From Saccoglossus kowalevskii (taxonomy: Eukaryota; Hemichordata; Enteropneusta; Harrimaniidae), in assembly GCF_000003605.2 (NCBI RefSeq), contig NW_003145211.1:1-32653 (forward strand): a DNA stretch of 32,653 nucleotides. The letters run 5' to 3'. Every line of letters starts with the position of its first letter. Position 1 is the first letter of the stretch. The translations under genes were made by a program, and so were the position numbers. The notes under the pieces are model-generated. The model was not told the origin of the DNA, did not search any database, and was given only the letters and a program-made list of their open reading frames with translations. Positions 1 to 10,644 of this stretch are shown piece after piece.

Positions 1-4
1 ATTT

Positions 5-250
5 CAGCACAAAATTGTATTTACCTGCATGTACACCCTAAGCATAGTGTACATTTCAGTACATGGTTGTGTTTACCTCCATGCATACCCTAGGCACAGT
101 GTACATTTCAGCACATGGTTGTGTTTACCTTCATGTATACCCTAGGCATAGTGTACATTTCAGTACATGGTTGTGTTTACCTCCATGTATACCCTAGGCA
201 TAGTGTACATTTCAGCACATGGTTGTGTTTACCTGCGTGTATACTCTAGG
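5..250 (+). repeat. K cassette, internally deleted
   Basis: K is defined by the CAAAATTGTATTT monomer with TAAGCAT, then CACGTGG, CATATTG, CTCCATGCATA with GGCACAG, CCTTCATG, CCTCCATG and GCGTGTATACTC. Here the first monomer runs directly into the CTCCATGCATA monomer, so about three monomers are missing. GGCACAG is at 92. Confidence 0.8.
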
Positions 251-368
251 CATAGTGTACATTTCAGCACATGGTTGTGTTTACCTGCATGTATACCCTA
301 GGCATAGTGTACATTTCAGCACATGGTTGTGTTTAGCTGCATGTATACCCTAGGCATAGTGTACATTT

Positions 369-524
369 CAGCACAAGATTGTGTTTACCTGCATGCATAC
401 CCTGGGCATAGTGTACATTTCAGCACATGGTTGTGTTTACCTGCATGTATACCCTAGGCATAGTTTACATTTCAGCATATAGTTGTGTTTACCTGCATGT
501 ATACCCTAGGCATAGTGTACATTT
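369..524 (+). repeat. S1 cassette (three monomers)
   Basis: S1 is a CAAGATTGTG monomer with GCATGCATACCCTGGGC, then a CATAGTTTAC monomer, then one starting CAGCATATAGTTG. The same trio occurs at 7178 and 17207 with the same 104-bp internal spacing. Confidence 0.75.
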
Positions 525-835
525 CAGCACATGGTTGTGTTTACCTGCATGTATACCCTAGGCATAATTTACATTTAAGCACAAGATTTTGTTTACCTGC
601 ATGTATACCCTAGCATAGTGTACATTTCAGCACGTGGTTGTGTTTACCTGCATGTATACCCTAGGCATAGTGTACATTTCAGCACATGGTTGTGTTTACC
701 TGCATGTACACCCTAGGCATAGTGTACATTTCAGCACATGGTTGTGTTTACCTGCATGTACACCCTAGGCATAGTGTACATTTCAGCACATGGTTGTGTT
801 TACCTGCATGTACACCCTAGGCATAGTGTACATTT

Positions 836-1185
836 CAGCACAAAATTGTATTTACCTGCATGTACACCCTAAGCATAGTGTACATTTCAGCACGTGGTTG
901 TGTTTACCTGCATGTATACCCTGGGCATAGTGTACATTTCAGCACATGGTTGTGTTTACCTGCATGCATACCCTAGGCATATTGTACATTTCAGTACATG
1001 GTTGTGTTTACCTCCATGCATACCCTAGGCACAGTGTACATTTCAGCACATGGTTGTGTTTACCTTCATGTATACCCTAGGCATAGTGTACATTTCAGTA
1101 CATGGTTGTGTTTACCTCCATGTATACCCTAGGCATAGTGTACATTTCAGCACATGGTTGTGTTTACCTGCGTGTATACTCTAGG
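836..1185 (+). repeat. K cassette, complete
   Basis: All markers are present in order: CAAAATTG at 838, TAAGCAT, CACGTGG near 892, CATATTG, GGCACAG at 1027, CCTTCATG, CCTCCATG and GCGTGTATACTC at the end. M follows 555 bp from its start. Confidence 0.85.
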
Positions 1186-1390
1186 CATAGTGTACATTTC
1201 AGCACATGGTTGTGTTTACCTGCATGTATACCCTAGGCATAGTGTACATTTCAGCACAAGATTTTGTTTACCTGCATGTATACCCTAGGCATAGTGTACA
1301 TTTCAGCACATGGTTGTGTTTACCTGCATGTATACCCTAGGCATAGTGTACATTTCAGTACATGGTTGTGTTTAGCTGCATGTATACCCT

Positions 1391-1600
1391 ATGCATAATG
1401 TACATTTCAGCACAAGATTGTGTTTACCTGCATGTACACCCTATGCATTGTGTACATTTCAGCACATGGTTGTGTTTACCTGCATGTACACCCTAGGTAT
1501 AGTGTACATTTCAGTACATGGTTGTGTTTACCTGCATGTATACCCTAGGCATAGTGTACATTTCAGCATATGGTTGTGTTTAGCTGCATGTATGCCCTAG
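1391..1600 (+). repeat. M cassette
   Basis: M is marked by CCCTATGCATAATG, then CCCTATGCATTGTG, CCCTAGGTATAG and CAGCATATGG with TATGCCCTAGG. Because CTATGC replaces CTAGGC, a stop codon is lost and a 69-codon + frame opens. It has no gene-like features, and I treat it as a repeat by-product. Confidence 0.8.
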
Positions 1601-1683
1601 GCATAGTGTACATTTCAGTACATGGTTGTGTTTAGTTGCATGTATACCCTAGGCAGAGTGTACATTTCAGCACAAGATTTTGT

Positions 1684-1800
1684 TTACCTGCATGTATACC
1701 CTAGGCATAGTGTACATTTCAGCACATGGTTGTGTTTACCTGCATGTATACCATAGGCATAATTTACATTTAAGCACATGTTTGTGTTTACCTGCATGCA
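1684..1800 (+). repeat. L core, partial
   Basis: The CCATAGGCATAATTTAC monomer with TTTAAGCAC is at about 1750 and is followed by CATGTTTG. The array then switches to GCATGCATA/CATATTG instead of the L continuation with CATTGTTG and CCCTCGG, so the cassette breaks off here. Confidence 0.7.
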
Positions 1801-1965
1801 TACCCTAGGCATATTGTACATTTCAGTACATTGTTTTGTTTACCTGCATGTATACCCTAGGCATAGTTTACATTTCAGCACAAGATTTTGTTTACCTGCA
1901 TGTACACCCTAGGCATAGTTTACATTTCAGTACATGGTTGTGTTTACCTGCATGCATACCCTAGG

Positions 1966-2187
1966 CATATTGTACATTTCAGTACATGGTTGTGTTTACC
2001 TGCATGTATACCCTAGGCATAGTGTACATTTCAGCACATGGTTGTGTTTACCTGCATGTACACCCTAAGCATAGTGTACATTTCAGCACATGGTTGTGTT
2101 TACCTGCATGTACACCCTAGGCATAGTGTACATTTCAGCACATGGTTGTGTTTACCTGCATGTACACCCTAGGCATATTGTACATTT
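1966..2187 (+). repeat. Q-like cassette, partial
   Basis: A CATATTG monomer is followed by a CAGTACATGG monomer and several GTACACC monomers before a K-like start. The usual CATAGTTTAC and CATAGATTAC members of Q are missing or displaced. The call is less certain than for the copies after 10 kb. Confidence 0.5.
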
Positions 2188-2300
2188 CAGTACAAAATTG
2201 TATTTACCTCCATGTACACCCTAAGCATAGTGTACATTTCAGCACGTGGTTGTGTTTACCTGCATGTATACCCTAGGCATAGATTACATTTCAGCACATG
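2188..2300 (+). repeat. K fragment with variant start
   Basis: It begins CAGTACAAAATTG (T instead of C) and has CCTCCATG in the same monomer, then TAAGCAT and CACGTGG. It then joins a CATAGATTAC monomer typical of Q. This is a K-to-Q exchange product. Confidence 0.6.
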
Positions 2301-2447
2301 GTTGTGTTTACCTGCATGTACACCCTAGGCATAGTGTACATTTCAGCACATGGTTGTGTTTACCTGCATGTACACCCTAGGCATAGTGTACATTTCAGCA
2401 CATGGTTGTGTTTACCTGCATGTGCACCCTAGGCATAGTGTACATTT

Positions 2448-2798
2448 CAGCACAAAATTGTATTTACCTGCATGTACACCCTAAGCATAGTGTACATTTC
2501 AGCACGTGGTTGTGTTTACCTGCATGTATACCCTAGGCATAGTGTACATTTCAGCACATGGTTGTGTTTACCTGCATGCATACCCTAGGCATATTGTACA
2601 TTTCAGTACATGGTTGTGTTTACCTCCATGCATACCCTAGGCACAGTGTACATTTCAGCACATGGTTGTGTTTACCTTCATGTATAATCCTAGGCATAGT
2701 GTACATTACAGTACATGGTTGTGTTTACCTCCATGTATACCATAGGCATAGTGTACATTTCAGCACATGGTTGTGTTTACCTGCGTGTATACTCTAGG
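2448..2798 (+). repeat. K cassette, complete
   Basis: This is the 31-monomer tandem duplicate of the copy at 836. Private changes include a one-base insertion making TATAATCCTAGG near 2690 and CATTACAG nearby. M follows 556 bp from the start, the extra base being that insertion. Confidence 0.85.
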
Positions 2799-3003
2799 CA
2801 TAGTGTACATTTCAGCACATGGTTGTGTTTACCTGCATGTATACCCTAGGCATAGTGTACATTTCAGCACAAGATTTTGTTTACCTGCATGTATACCCTA
2901 GGCATAGTGTACATTTCAGCACATGGTTGTGTTTACCTGCATGTGTACCCTAGGCATAGTGTACATTTCAGTACATGGTTGTGTTTAGCTGCATGTATAC
3001 CCT

Positions 3004-3213
3004 ATGCATAATGTACATTTCAGCACAAGATTGTGTTTACCTGCATGTACACCCTATGCATTGTGTACATTTCAGCACATGGTTGTGTTTACCTGCATGT
3101 ACACCCTAGGTATAGTGTACATTTCAGTACATGGTTGTGTTTACCTGCATGTATACCCTAGGCATAGTGTACATTTCAGCACATGGTTGTGTTTAGCTGC
3201 ATGTATACCCTAG
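3004..3213 (+). repeat. M cassette
   Basis: It is the duplicate of the copy at 1391. Its final monomers have the ordinary CAGCACATGG and TATACCC rather than CAGCATATGG and TATGCCC, as in the copy at 22756. Confidence 0.8.
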
Positions 3214-3228
3214 GCATAGTGTACATTT

Positions 3229-3500
3229 CAACACATGTTTGTGTTTAGCTGCATGTATACCCTAGGCATAGTGTACATTTCAGCACAAGATTGTGTTTAC
3301 CTGCATGCATACCCTGGGCATAGTGTACATTTCAGCACATGGTTGTGTTTACCTGCATGTATACCCTAGGCATAGTGTACATTTCAGCACATCGTTGAGT
3401 TTACCTGCATGTATACCCTAGGCATAGTGAACATTTCAGCACATTGTTGTGTATACCTGCATGTACACCCTCGGCATAGTGTATATTTCAGCACAAGATT
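3229..3500 (+). repeat. S2 cassette (about five monomers)
   Basis: The markers are CAACACATGTTTG, GCATGCATACCCTGGGC, CACATCGTTGAG, CATAGTGAAC and CATTGTTGTGTATACC with CCCTCGG. An equivalent block lies at 17623 at a constant offset of 14394 bp, so this is a distant duplication. Confidence 0.75.
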
Positions 3501-3626
3501 TTGTTTACCTGCATGTACACCCTAGGCATAGTTTACATTTCAGCACATGGTTGTGTTTACCTGCATGTATACCCTAGGCATAGTGTACATTTCAGTACAT
3601 GGTTGTGTTTAGCTGCATGTATACCC

Positions 3627-3965
3627 TAGCATAGTGTACATTTCAGCACAAGATTGTGTTTACCTGCATGTACACCCTAGGCATAGTGTACATTTCAGTA
3701 CATGGTTGTGATTAGCTGCATGTATACCCTAGGCATAGTGTACATTTCAGCACAAGATTTTGTTTAGCTGCATGTATACCCTAGGCATAGTGTACATTTC
3801 AGCACATGGTTGTGTTTAGCTGCATGTATACCCTAGGCATAGTGTACATTTCAGTACAAGATTTTGTTTAACTGCATGTATACCCTAGGCATAGTGTACA
3901 TTTCATCACAAGATTTTGTTTACCTGCATGTATACCCTAGGCATAGTGTACATTTCAGCACGTGG
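3627..3965 (+). repeat. B-R cassette, complete
   Basis: It starts at the 51-bp monomer marked by TAGCATAG (one G lost) and runs 225 bp to the R marker CAGTACAAGATTTTG with TTTAACTGC, then 107 bp to CACGTGG. It is preceded by the L-type CCCTCGG monomer although the L core itself is replaced by S2. CATCACAAG at about 3905 is private. Confidence 0.8.
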
Positions 3966-4045
3966 TTGTGTTTACCTGCATGTATACCCTAGGCATAGTG
4001 TACATTTCAGCACATGGTTGTGTTTACCTGCATGCATACCCTAGG

Positions 4046-4220
4046 CATATTGTACATTTCAGTACATGGTTGTGTTTACCTGCATGTATACCCTAGGCAT
4101 AGTTTACATTTCAGCACATGGTTGTGTTTACCTGCATGTATACCCTAGGCATAGATTACATTTCAGCACATGGTTGTGTTTACCTGCATGTACACCCTAG
4201 GCATAGTGTACATTTCAGCA
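4046..4220 (+). repeat. Q cassette, shortened, leading into N
   Basis: CATATTG, CATAGTTTAC and CATAGATTAC follow in sequence, but two monomers of the full Q are absent. It joins N instead of K. Confidence 0.7.
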
Positions 4221-4959
4221 CATGCTTGTGTTTACCTGTATGTATACCCTAGGCATAGTGTACATTTCAGCACATGGTTGTGTTTACCTGCATGTACACC
4301 CTCGGCATAGTGTATATTTCAGCACATGGTTGTATTTACCTGCATGTGCACCCTAGGCATAGTTTACATTTCAGCACATGGTTGTGTTTACCTGCATGTA
4401 TACCCTTGGCATAGTGTACATTTCAGTACATGGTTGTGTTTACCTGAATGTATACCCTAGGCATAGTTTACATTTCAGTACATGGTTGGGTTTACCTGTA
4501 TGTATACCCTAGGCATAGTATACATTTCAGCACATGGTTGTGTTTACCTGCATGCATACCCTAGGAATAGTGTACATTTCAGTACATGGTTGTGTTTAGT
4601 TGCATGTATACCCTAGGCATAGTGTACATTTCAGCACATCGTTGAGTTTACCTTCACGTATACCTTAGGCATAGTGTACATTTCAGCACAAGATTTTGTT
4701 TACCTGCATGTATACCCTAGGCATAGTGTACATTTCAGCACATGGTTGTGTTTACCTGCATGTATACCCTAGGTATAGTGTACATTTCAGTACATGGTTG
4801 TGTTTACCTGCATGTATACCCTAGGCATAGTGTACATTTCAGCACATGGTTGTGTTTAGCTGCATGTATACCCTAGGCATAGTGTACATTTCAGTACATG
4901 GTTGTGTTTAGCTGCATGTATACCCTAGGCAGAGTGTACATTTCAGCACAAGATTTTGT
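4221..4959 (+). repeat. N cassette, copy 1
   Basis: N (739 bp) carries a private series of variants: CATGCTTGTG, GTATTTACC with GTGCACCC, CCCTTGGC, CCTGAATG, GGTTGGGTTT, CATAGTATAC, CTAGGAATAG and CATCGTTGAG with CCTTCACG. The copy at 5884 repeats it at +1663 bp. N replaces the K-M half of the canonical HOR and is followed by L. Confidence 0.85.
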
Positions 4960-4960
4960 T

Positions 4961-5104
4961 TACCTGCTTGTATACCCTAGGCATAGTGTACATTTCAGCA
5001 CATGGTTGTGTTTACCTGCATGTATACCATAGGCATAATTTACATTTCAGCACATTGTTGTGTATACCTGCATGTATACCCTCGGCATAGTGTATATTTC
5101 AGCA
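4961..5104 (+). repeat. L core lacking one monomer
   Basis: CCATAGGCATAATTTAC runs straight into CAGCACATTGTTG, so the CATGTTTG monomer is deleted. This accounts for the 52-bp difference between the 1663-bp and 1715-bp spacings of this HOR and the next. Confidence 0.8.
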
Positions 5105-5237
5105 CAAGATTTTGTTTACCTGCATGTACACCCTAGGCATAGTTTACATTTCAGCACATGGTTGTGTTTACCTGCATGTATACCCTAGGCATAGTGTACA
5201 TTTCAGTACATGGTTGTGTTTAGCTGCATGTATACCC

Positions 5238-5524
5238 TAGCATAGTGTATATTTCAGCACAAGATTGTGTTTACCTGCATGTACACCCTAGGCATAGTGT
5301 ACATTTCAGTACATGGTTGTGTTTAGCTGCATGTATACCCTAGGCATAGTGTACATTTCAGCACAAGATTTTGTTTAGCTGCATGTATACCCTAGGCATA
5401 GTGTACATTTCAGCACATGGTTGTGTTTAGCTGCATGTATACCCTAGGCATAGTGTACATTTCAGTACAAGATTTTGTTTACCTGCATGTATACCCTAGG
5501 CATAGTGTACATTTCAGCACGTGG
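5238..5524 (+). repeat. B-R cassette lacking one monomer
   Basis: The 51-mer is followed by GTGTATATTT, a subvariant also seen at 19533, 27848 and 28991. The R marker is 225 bp on, but CACGTGG comes after 55 bp instead of 107, and R reads TTTACC rather than TTTAAC. Confidence 0.75.
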
Positions 5525-5604
5525 TTGTGTTTACCTGCATGTATACCCTAGGCATAGTGTACATTTCAGCACATGGTTGTGTTTACCTGCATGCATACCC
5601 TAGG

Positions 5605-5883
5605 CATATTGTACATTTCAGTACATGGTTGTGTTTACCTGCATGTATACCCTAGGCATAGTTTACATTTCAGCACATGGTTGTGTTTACCTGCATGTAC
5701 ACCCTAGGCATAGTGTACATTTCAGTACATGGTTGTGTTTACCTGCATGCATACCCTAGGCATATTGTACATTTCAGTACATGGTTGTGTTTACCTGCAT
5801 GTATACCCTAGGCATAGATTACATTTCAGCACATGGTTGTGTTTACCTGCATGTACACCCTAGGCATAGTGTACATTTCAGCA
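5605..5883 (+). repeat. Q cassette leading into N
   Basis: It has the order CATATTG, CATAGTTTAC, CAGTACATGG, second CATATTG, CATAGATTAC and one GTACACC monomer. The remaining GTACACC monomers of full Q are absent where N begins. Confidence 0.75.
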
Positions 5884-6622
5884 CATGCTTGTGTTTACCT
5901 GTATGTATACCCTAGGCATAGTGTACATTTCAGCACATGGTTGTGTTTACCTGCATGTACACCCTCGGCATAGTGTATATTTCAGCACATGGTTGTATTT
6001 ACCTGCATGTGCACCCTAGGCATAGTTTACATTTCAGCACATGGTTGTGTTTACCTGCATGTATACCCTTGGCATAGTGTACATTTCAGTACATGGTTGT
6101 GTTTACCTGAATGTATGCCCTAGGCATAGTTTACATTTCAGTACATGGTTGGGTTTACCTGTATGTATACCCTAGGCATAGTATACATTTCAGCACATGG
6201 TTGTGTTTACCTGCATGCATACCCTAGGAATAGTGTACATTTCAGTACATGGTTGTGTTTAGTTGCATGTATACCCTAGGCATAGTGTACATTTCAGCAC
6301 ATCGTTGAGTTTACCTTCACGTATACCTTAGGCATAGTGTACATTTCAGCACAAGATTTTGTTTACCTGCATGTATACCCTAGGCATAGTGTACATTTCA
6401 GCACATGGTTGTGTTTACCTGCATGTATACCCTAGGTATAGTGTACATTTCAGTACATGGTTGTGTTTACCTGCATGTATACCCTAGGCATAGTGTACAT
6501 TTCAGCACATGGTTGTGTTTAGCTGCATGTATACCCTAGGCATAGTGTACATTTCAGTACATGGTTGTGTTTAGCTGCATGTATACCCTAGGCAGAGTGT
6601 ACATTTCAGCACAAGATTTTGT
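5884..6622 (+). repeat. N cassette, copy 2
   Basis: It repeats all N markers at +1663 bp from copy 1. A private change is GTATGCCC near 6115. The L core follows exactly at the end. Confidence 0.85.
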
Positions 6623-6820
6623 TTACCTGCTTGTATACCCTAGGCATAGTGTACATTTCAGCACATGGTTGTGTTTACCTGCATGTATACCATAGGCATA
6701 ATTTACATTTAAGCACATGTTTGTGTTTACCTGCATGCATACCCTAGGCATAGTGTACATTTCAGCACATTGTTGTGTATACCTGCATGTACACCCTCGG
6801 CATAGTGTATATTTCAGCAC
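6623..6820 (+). repeat. L core, complete
   Basis: The markers run GCTTGTATACC, CCATAGGCATAATTTAC, TTTAAGCACATGTTTG, CACATTGTTGTGTATACC, CCCTCGG and GTGTATATTT. On the minus strand the two L-specific changes CCCTAGG to CCATAGG and TTCAG to TTAAG each remove a stop, opening a 65-codon frame. The 51-bp monomer follows 133 bp after the end. Confidence 0.85.
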
Positions 6821-6952
6821 AAGATTTTGTTTACCTGCATGTACACCCTAGGCATAGTTTACATTTCAGCACATGGTTGTGTTTACCTGCATGTATACCC
6901 TAGGCATAGTGTACATTTCAGTACATGGTTGTGTTTAGCTGCATGTATACCC

Positions 6953-7170
6953 TAGCATAGTGTACATTTCAGCACAAGATTGTGTTTACCTGCATGTACA
7001 CCCTAGGCATAGTGTACATTTCAGTACATGGTTGTGTTTAGCTGCATGTATACCCTAGGCATAGTGTACATTTCAGCACATGGTTGTGTTTACCTGCATG
7101 TATACCCTAGGCATAGTGTACATTTCAGCACATGGTTGTGTTTAGCTGCATGTATACCCTAGGCATAGTG
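6953..7170 (+). repeat. 51-bp monomer and B remnant
   Basis: TAGCATAG occurs 133 bp after the L core, with CAAGATTGTG next, as in full B. The R marker never appears. The array passes to ordinary monomers and then S1. Confidence 0.65.
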
Positions 7171-7177
7171 TACATTT

Positions 7178-7333
7178 CAGCACAAGATTGTGTTTACCTG
7201 CATGCATACCCTGGGCATAGTGTACATTTCAGCACATGGTTGTGTTTACCTGCATGTATACCCTAGGCATAGTTTACATTTCAGCATATAGTTGTGTATA
7301 CCTGCATGTATACCCTAGGCATAGTGTACATTT
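7178..7333 (+). repeat. S1 cassette (three monomers)
   Basis: It matches the trio at 369. Its third monomer reads GTTGTGTATACC, like the copy at 17207 and unlike the first copy (GTGTTTACC), so these two are closer relatives. Confidence 0.75.
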
Positions 7334-7420
7334 CAGCACATGGTTGTGTTTACCTGCATGTATACCCTAGGCACAGTGTACATTTCAGTACATGGTTGTG
7401 TTTACCTGCATGTATACCCT

Positions 7421-7630
7421 ATGCATAATGTACATTTCAGCACAAGATTGTGTTTACCTGCATGTACTCCCTATGCATTGTGTACATTTCAGCACATGGT
7501 TGTGTTTACCTGCATGTACACCCTAGGTATAGTGTACATTTCAGTACATGGTTGTGTTTACCTGCATGTATACCCTAGGCATAGTGTACATTTCAGCATA
7601 TGGTTGTGTTTAACTGCATGTATGCCCTAG
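7421..7630 (+). repeat. M cassette
   Basis: It carries GTACTCCC in place of GTACACCC in its second monomer, shared only with the copy at 9759, and TTTAACTGC in its last monomer. A GGCACAG monomer precedes both copies, so they descend from one duplication. Confidence 0.8.
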
Positions 7631-7710
7631 GCATAGTGTACATTTCAGTACATGGTTGTGTTTACTTGCATGTATACCCTAGGCAGAGTGTACATTTCAG
7701 CACAAGATTT

Positions 7711-7808
7711 TGTTTACCTGCATGTATACCCTAGGCATAGTGTACATTTCAGCACATGGTTGTGTTTACCTGCATGTATACCCTAGGCATAATTTACATT
7801 TAAGCACA
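7711..7808 (+). repeat. L core, partial and hybrid
   Basis: CATAATTTAC and TTTAAGCAC are kept but the preceding bases are CCCTAGG, not CCATAGG, and the CATGTTTG monomer is replaced by CATGGTTG. Only one of the two antisense stops is therefore lost. Confidence 0.65.
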
Positions 7809-7991
7809 TGGTTGTGTTTACCTGCATGTATACCCTAGGCATATTGTACATTTCAGTACATGGTTGTGTTTACCTGCATGTATACCCTAGGCATAGATTA
7901 CATTTCAGCACATGATTGTGTTTACCTGCATGTACACCCTAGGCATAGTGTACATTTCAGCACATGGTTGTGTTTACCTGCATGTACACCC

Positions 7992-8216
7992 TAGCATAGT
8001 GTACATTTCAGCACATGGTTGTGTTTACCTGCATGTACACCCTAGGCATAGTGTACCTTTCAGCACAAAATTGTATTTACCTGCATGTACACCCTAGGCA
8101 TAGTGTACATTTCAGCACATGGTTGTGTTTACCTGCATGTACACCCTAGGCATAGTGTACATTTCAGCACATGGTTGTGTTTACCTGCATGTACACCCTA
8201 GGCATAGTGTACATTT
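7992..8216 (+). repeat. GTACACC-rich segment with a 51-bp monomer and a lone K start
   Basis: The one-base-deleted TAGCATAG monomer here lies in a GTACACC background, unlike every other copy, and so may be an independent deletion. A CAAAATTGTATTT monomer at 8061 lacks the TAAGCAT that normally follows. Confidence 0.6.
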
Positions 8217-8566
8217 CAGCACAAAATTGTATTTACCTGCATGTACACCCTAAGCATAGTGTACATTTCAGCACGTGGTTGTGTTTACCTGCATGTATAC
8301 CCTAGGCATAGTGTACATTTCAGCACATGGTTGTGTTTACCTGCATGCATACCCTAGGCATATTGTACATTTCAGTACATGGTTGTGTTTACCTCCATGC
8401 ATACCCTAGGCACAGTGTACATTTCAGCACATGGTTGTGTTTACCTTCATGTATACCCTAGGCATAGTGTACATTTCAGTACATGGTTGTGTTTACCTCC
8501 ATGTATACCCTAGGCATAGTGTACATTTCAGCACATGGTTGTGTTTACCTGCGTGTATACTCTAGG
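8217..8566 (+). repeat. K cassette, complete
   Basis: It has the same marker order as the copy at 836, with GGCACAG at 8408. It is followed by an L core at 8857 without an M between them, so an exchange has skipped M. Confidence 0.85.
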
Positions 8567-8684
8567 CATAGTGTACATTTCAGCACATGGTTGTGTTTAC
8601 CTGCATGTATACCCTAGGCATAGTGTACATTTCAGCACAAGATTTTGTTTACCTGCATGTATACCCTAGGCATAGTGTACATTT

Positions 8685-8736
8685 CAGCACATGGTTGTGT
8701 TTACCTGCATGTATACCCTAGGCATAGTGTACATTT
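8685..8736 (+). repeat. exemplar consensus monomer (52 bp)
   Basis: This copy matches the majority base at every position and can serve as the reference monomer. It carries three 6-bp palindromes, GTATAC, CCTAGG and TGTACA (the last completed at the TACATTT end), and one TGTTTAC word. The phase starting at CAG is arbitrary. Confidence 0.9.
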
Positions 8737-8856
8737 CAGCACATGGTTGTGTTTAGCTGCATGTATACCCTAGGCATAGTGTACATTTCAGTACATGGTT
8801 GTGTTTAGTTGCATGTATACCCTAGGCAGAGTGTACATTTCAGCACAAGATTTTGT

Positions 8857-9054
8857 TTACCTGCATGTATACCCTAGGCATAGTGTACATTTCAGCACAT
8901 GGTTGTGTTTACCTGCATGTATACCATAGGCATAATTTACATTTAAGCACATGTTTGTGTTTACCTGCATGTATACCCTAGGCATAGTGTACATTTCAGC
9001 ACATTGTTGTGTATACCTGCATGTACACCCTCGGCATAGTGTATATTTCAGCAC
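8857..9054 (+). repeat. L core, complete
   Basis: The translated antisense frame is identical to those at 10052, 13688, 30220 and 31938. The 51-mer follows at 9187, 133 bp after the end. CATGTCAG near 9150 is shared with the copy after 13688. Confidence 0.85.
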
Positions 9055-9307
9055 AAGATTTTGTTTACCTGCATGTACACCCTAGGCATAGTTTACATTT
9101 CAGCACATGGTTGTGTTTACCTGCATGTATACCCTAGGCATAGTGTACATGTCAGTACATGGTTGTGTTTAGCTGCATGTATACCCTAGCATAGTGTACA
9201 TTTCAGCACAAGATTGTGTTTACCTGCATGTACACCCTAGGCATAGTGTACATTTCAGTACATGGTTGTGTTTAGCTGCATGTATACCCTAGGCATAGTG
9301 TACATTT

Positions 9308-9553
9308 CAGCACATGGTTGTGTTTACCTGCATGCATACCCTAGGCATATTGTACATTTCAGTACATGGTTGTGTTTACCTCCATGCATACACTAGGCAC
9401 AGTGTACATTTCAGCACATGGTTGTGTTTACCTTCATGTATACCCTAGGCATAGTGTACATTTCAGTACATGGTTGTGTTTACCTCCATGTATACCCTAG
9501 GCATAGTGTACATTTCAGCACATGGTTGTGTTTACCTGCGTGTATACTCTAGG
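9308..9553 (+). repeat. K cassette, 3' part
   Basis: The CAAAATTG and CACGTGG monomers are missing. GGCACAG at 9395 and M at 9759 keep the canonical K-to-M register exactly (364 bp). CACTAGGCAC is private. The upstream join is to a 51-mer-type monomer. Confidence 0.8.
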
Positions 9554-9758
9554 CATAGTGTACATTTCAGCACATGGTTGTGTTTACCTGCATGTATACC
9601 CTAGGCATAGTGTACATTTCAGCACAAGATTTTGTTTACCTGCATGTATACCCTAGGCATAGTGTACATTTCAGCACATGGTTGTGTTTACCTGCATGTA
9701 TACCCTAGGCACAGTGTACATTTCAGTACATGGTTGTGTTTAGCTGCATGTATACCCT

Positions 9759-9968
9759 ATGCATAATGTACATTTCAGCACAAGATTGTGTTTACCTGCA
9801 TGTACTCCCTATGCATTGTGTACATTTCAGCACATGGTTGTGTTTACCTGCATGTACACCCTAGGTATAGTGTACATTTCAGTACATGGTTGTGTTTACC
9901 TGCATGTATACCCTAGGCATAGTGTACATTTCAGCATATGGTTGTGTTTAGCTGCATGTATGCCCTAG
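9759..9968 (+). repeat. M cassette
   Basis: It has GTACTCCC as in the copy at 7421, and CAGCATATGG with TATGCCC in the last monomers. L starts 293 bp after M starts. Confidence 0.85.
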
Positions 9969-10051
9969 GCATAGTGTACATTTCAGTACATGGTTGTGTT
10001 TAGTTGCATGTATACCCTAGGCAGAGTGTACATTTCAGCACAAGATTTTGT

Positions 10052-10249
10052 TTACCTGCATGTATACCCTAGGCATAGTGTACATTTCAGCACATGGTTG
10101 TGTTTACCTGCATGTATACCATAGGCATAATTTACATTTAAGCACATGTTTGTGTTTACCTGCATGTATACCCTAGGCATAGTGTACATTTCAGCACATT
10201 GTTGTGTATACCTGCATGTACACCCTCGGCATAGTGTATATTTCAGCAC
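10052..10249 (+). repeat. L core, complete
   Basis: It lies 1195 bp (23 monomers minus one base) after the core at 8857. It is the typical form, with all markers and the 51-mer at 10382. Confidence 0.85.
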
Positions 10250-10381
10250 AAGATTTTGTTTACCTGCATGTACACCCTAGGCATAGTTTACATTTCAGCA
10301 CATGGTTGTGTTTACCTGCATGTATACCCTAGGCATAGTGTACATTTCAGTACATGGTTGTGTTTAGCTGCATGTATACCC

Positions 10382-10564
10382 TAGCATAGTGTACATTTCA
10401 GCACAAGATTGTGTTTACCTGCATGTACACCCTAGGCATAGTGTACATTTCAGTACATGGTTGTGTTTAGCTGCATGTATACCCTAGGCATAGTGTACAT
10501 TTCAGCACAAGATTTTGTTTACCTGCATGTATACCCTAGGCATAGTGTACATTTCAGCACTTGG
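10382..10564 (+). repeat. B-R cassette lacking three monomers
   Basis: From TAGCATAG to the CACTTGG variant is 176 bp rather than 332. CACTTGG replaces CACGTGG, and CATGGATGTG follows at 10612. The same pair of variants occurs at 19865-19919 and 29323-29377. Confidence 0.75.
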
Positions 10565-10644
10565 TTGTGTTTACCTGCATGTATACCCTAGGCATAGTGT
10601 ACATTTCAGCACATGGATGTGTTTACCTGCATGCATACCCTAGG

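Larger units (their letters stand above)
836..2447 (+). repeat. shortened HOR unit of 31 monomers (1612 bp), tandemly followed by its duplicate
   Basis: K starts recur at 836 and 2448, the GGCACAG marker at 1027 and 2639, and M at 1391 and 3004, all 1612-1613 bp apart. Relative to the 1975-bp ring this unit lacks 363 bp, which is six 52-bp monomers plus the 51-bp one. No TAGCATAG monomer occurs inside it, as predicted. Confidence 0.8.

Noticed and set aside
838-880. Telomere-like CCCTAA in the TAAGCAT monomers
   Set aside because: It is one isolated hexamer per monomer, arising from CCCTAGG to CCCTAAG, and is never tandem.
1391-1600. 69-codon + strand open frame, with near-identical frames at 3004, 9759, 12616, 20885, 22756 and 29927
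   Set aside because: It is the M cassette read through all three frames of the satellite. The frame opens because CTATGC replaces CTAGGC. The peptide is a cyclic repeat translation with no domain, and nothing around it looks like a promoter or gene structure.
8857-9054. 65-codon minus strand frame as a real small protein
   Set aside because: It coincides exactly with the L cassette and its copies track HOR amplification. I kept it as a low-interest finding but found no support for calling a CDS.
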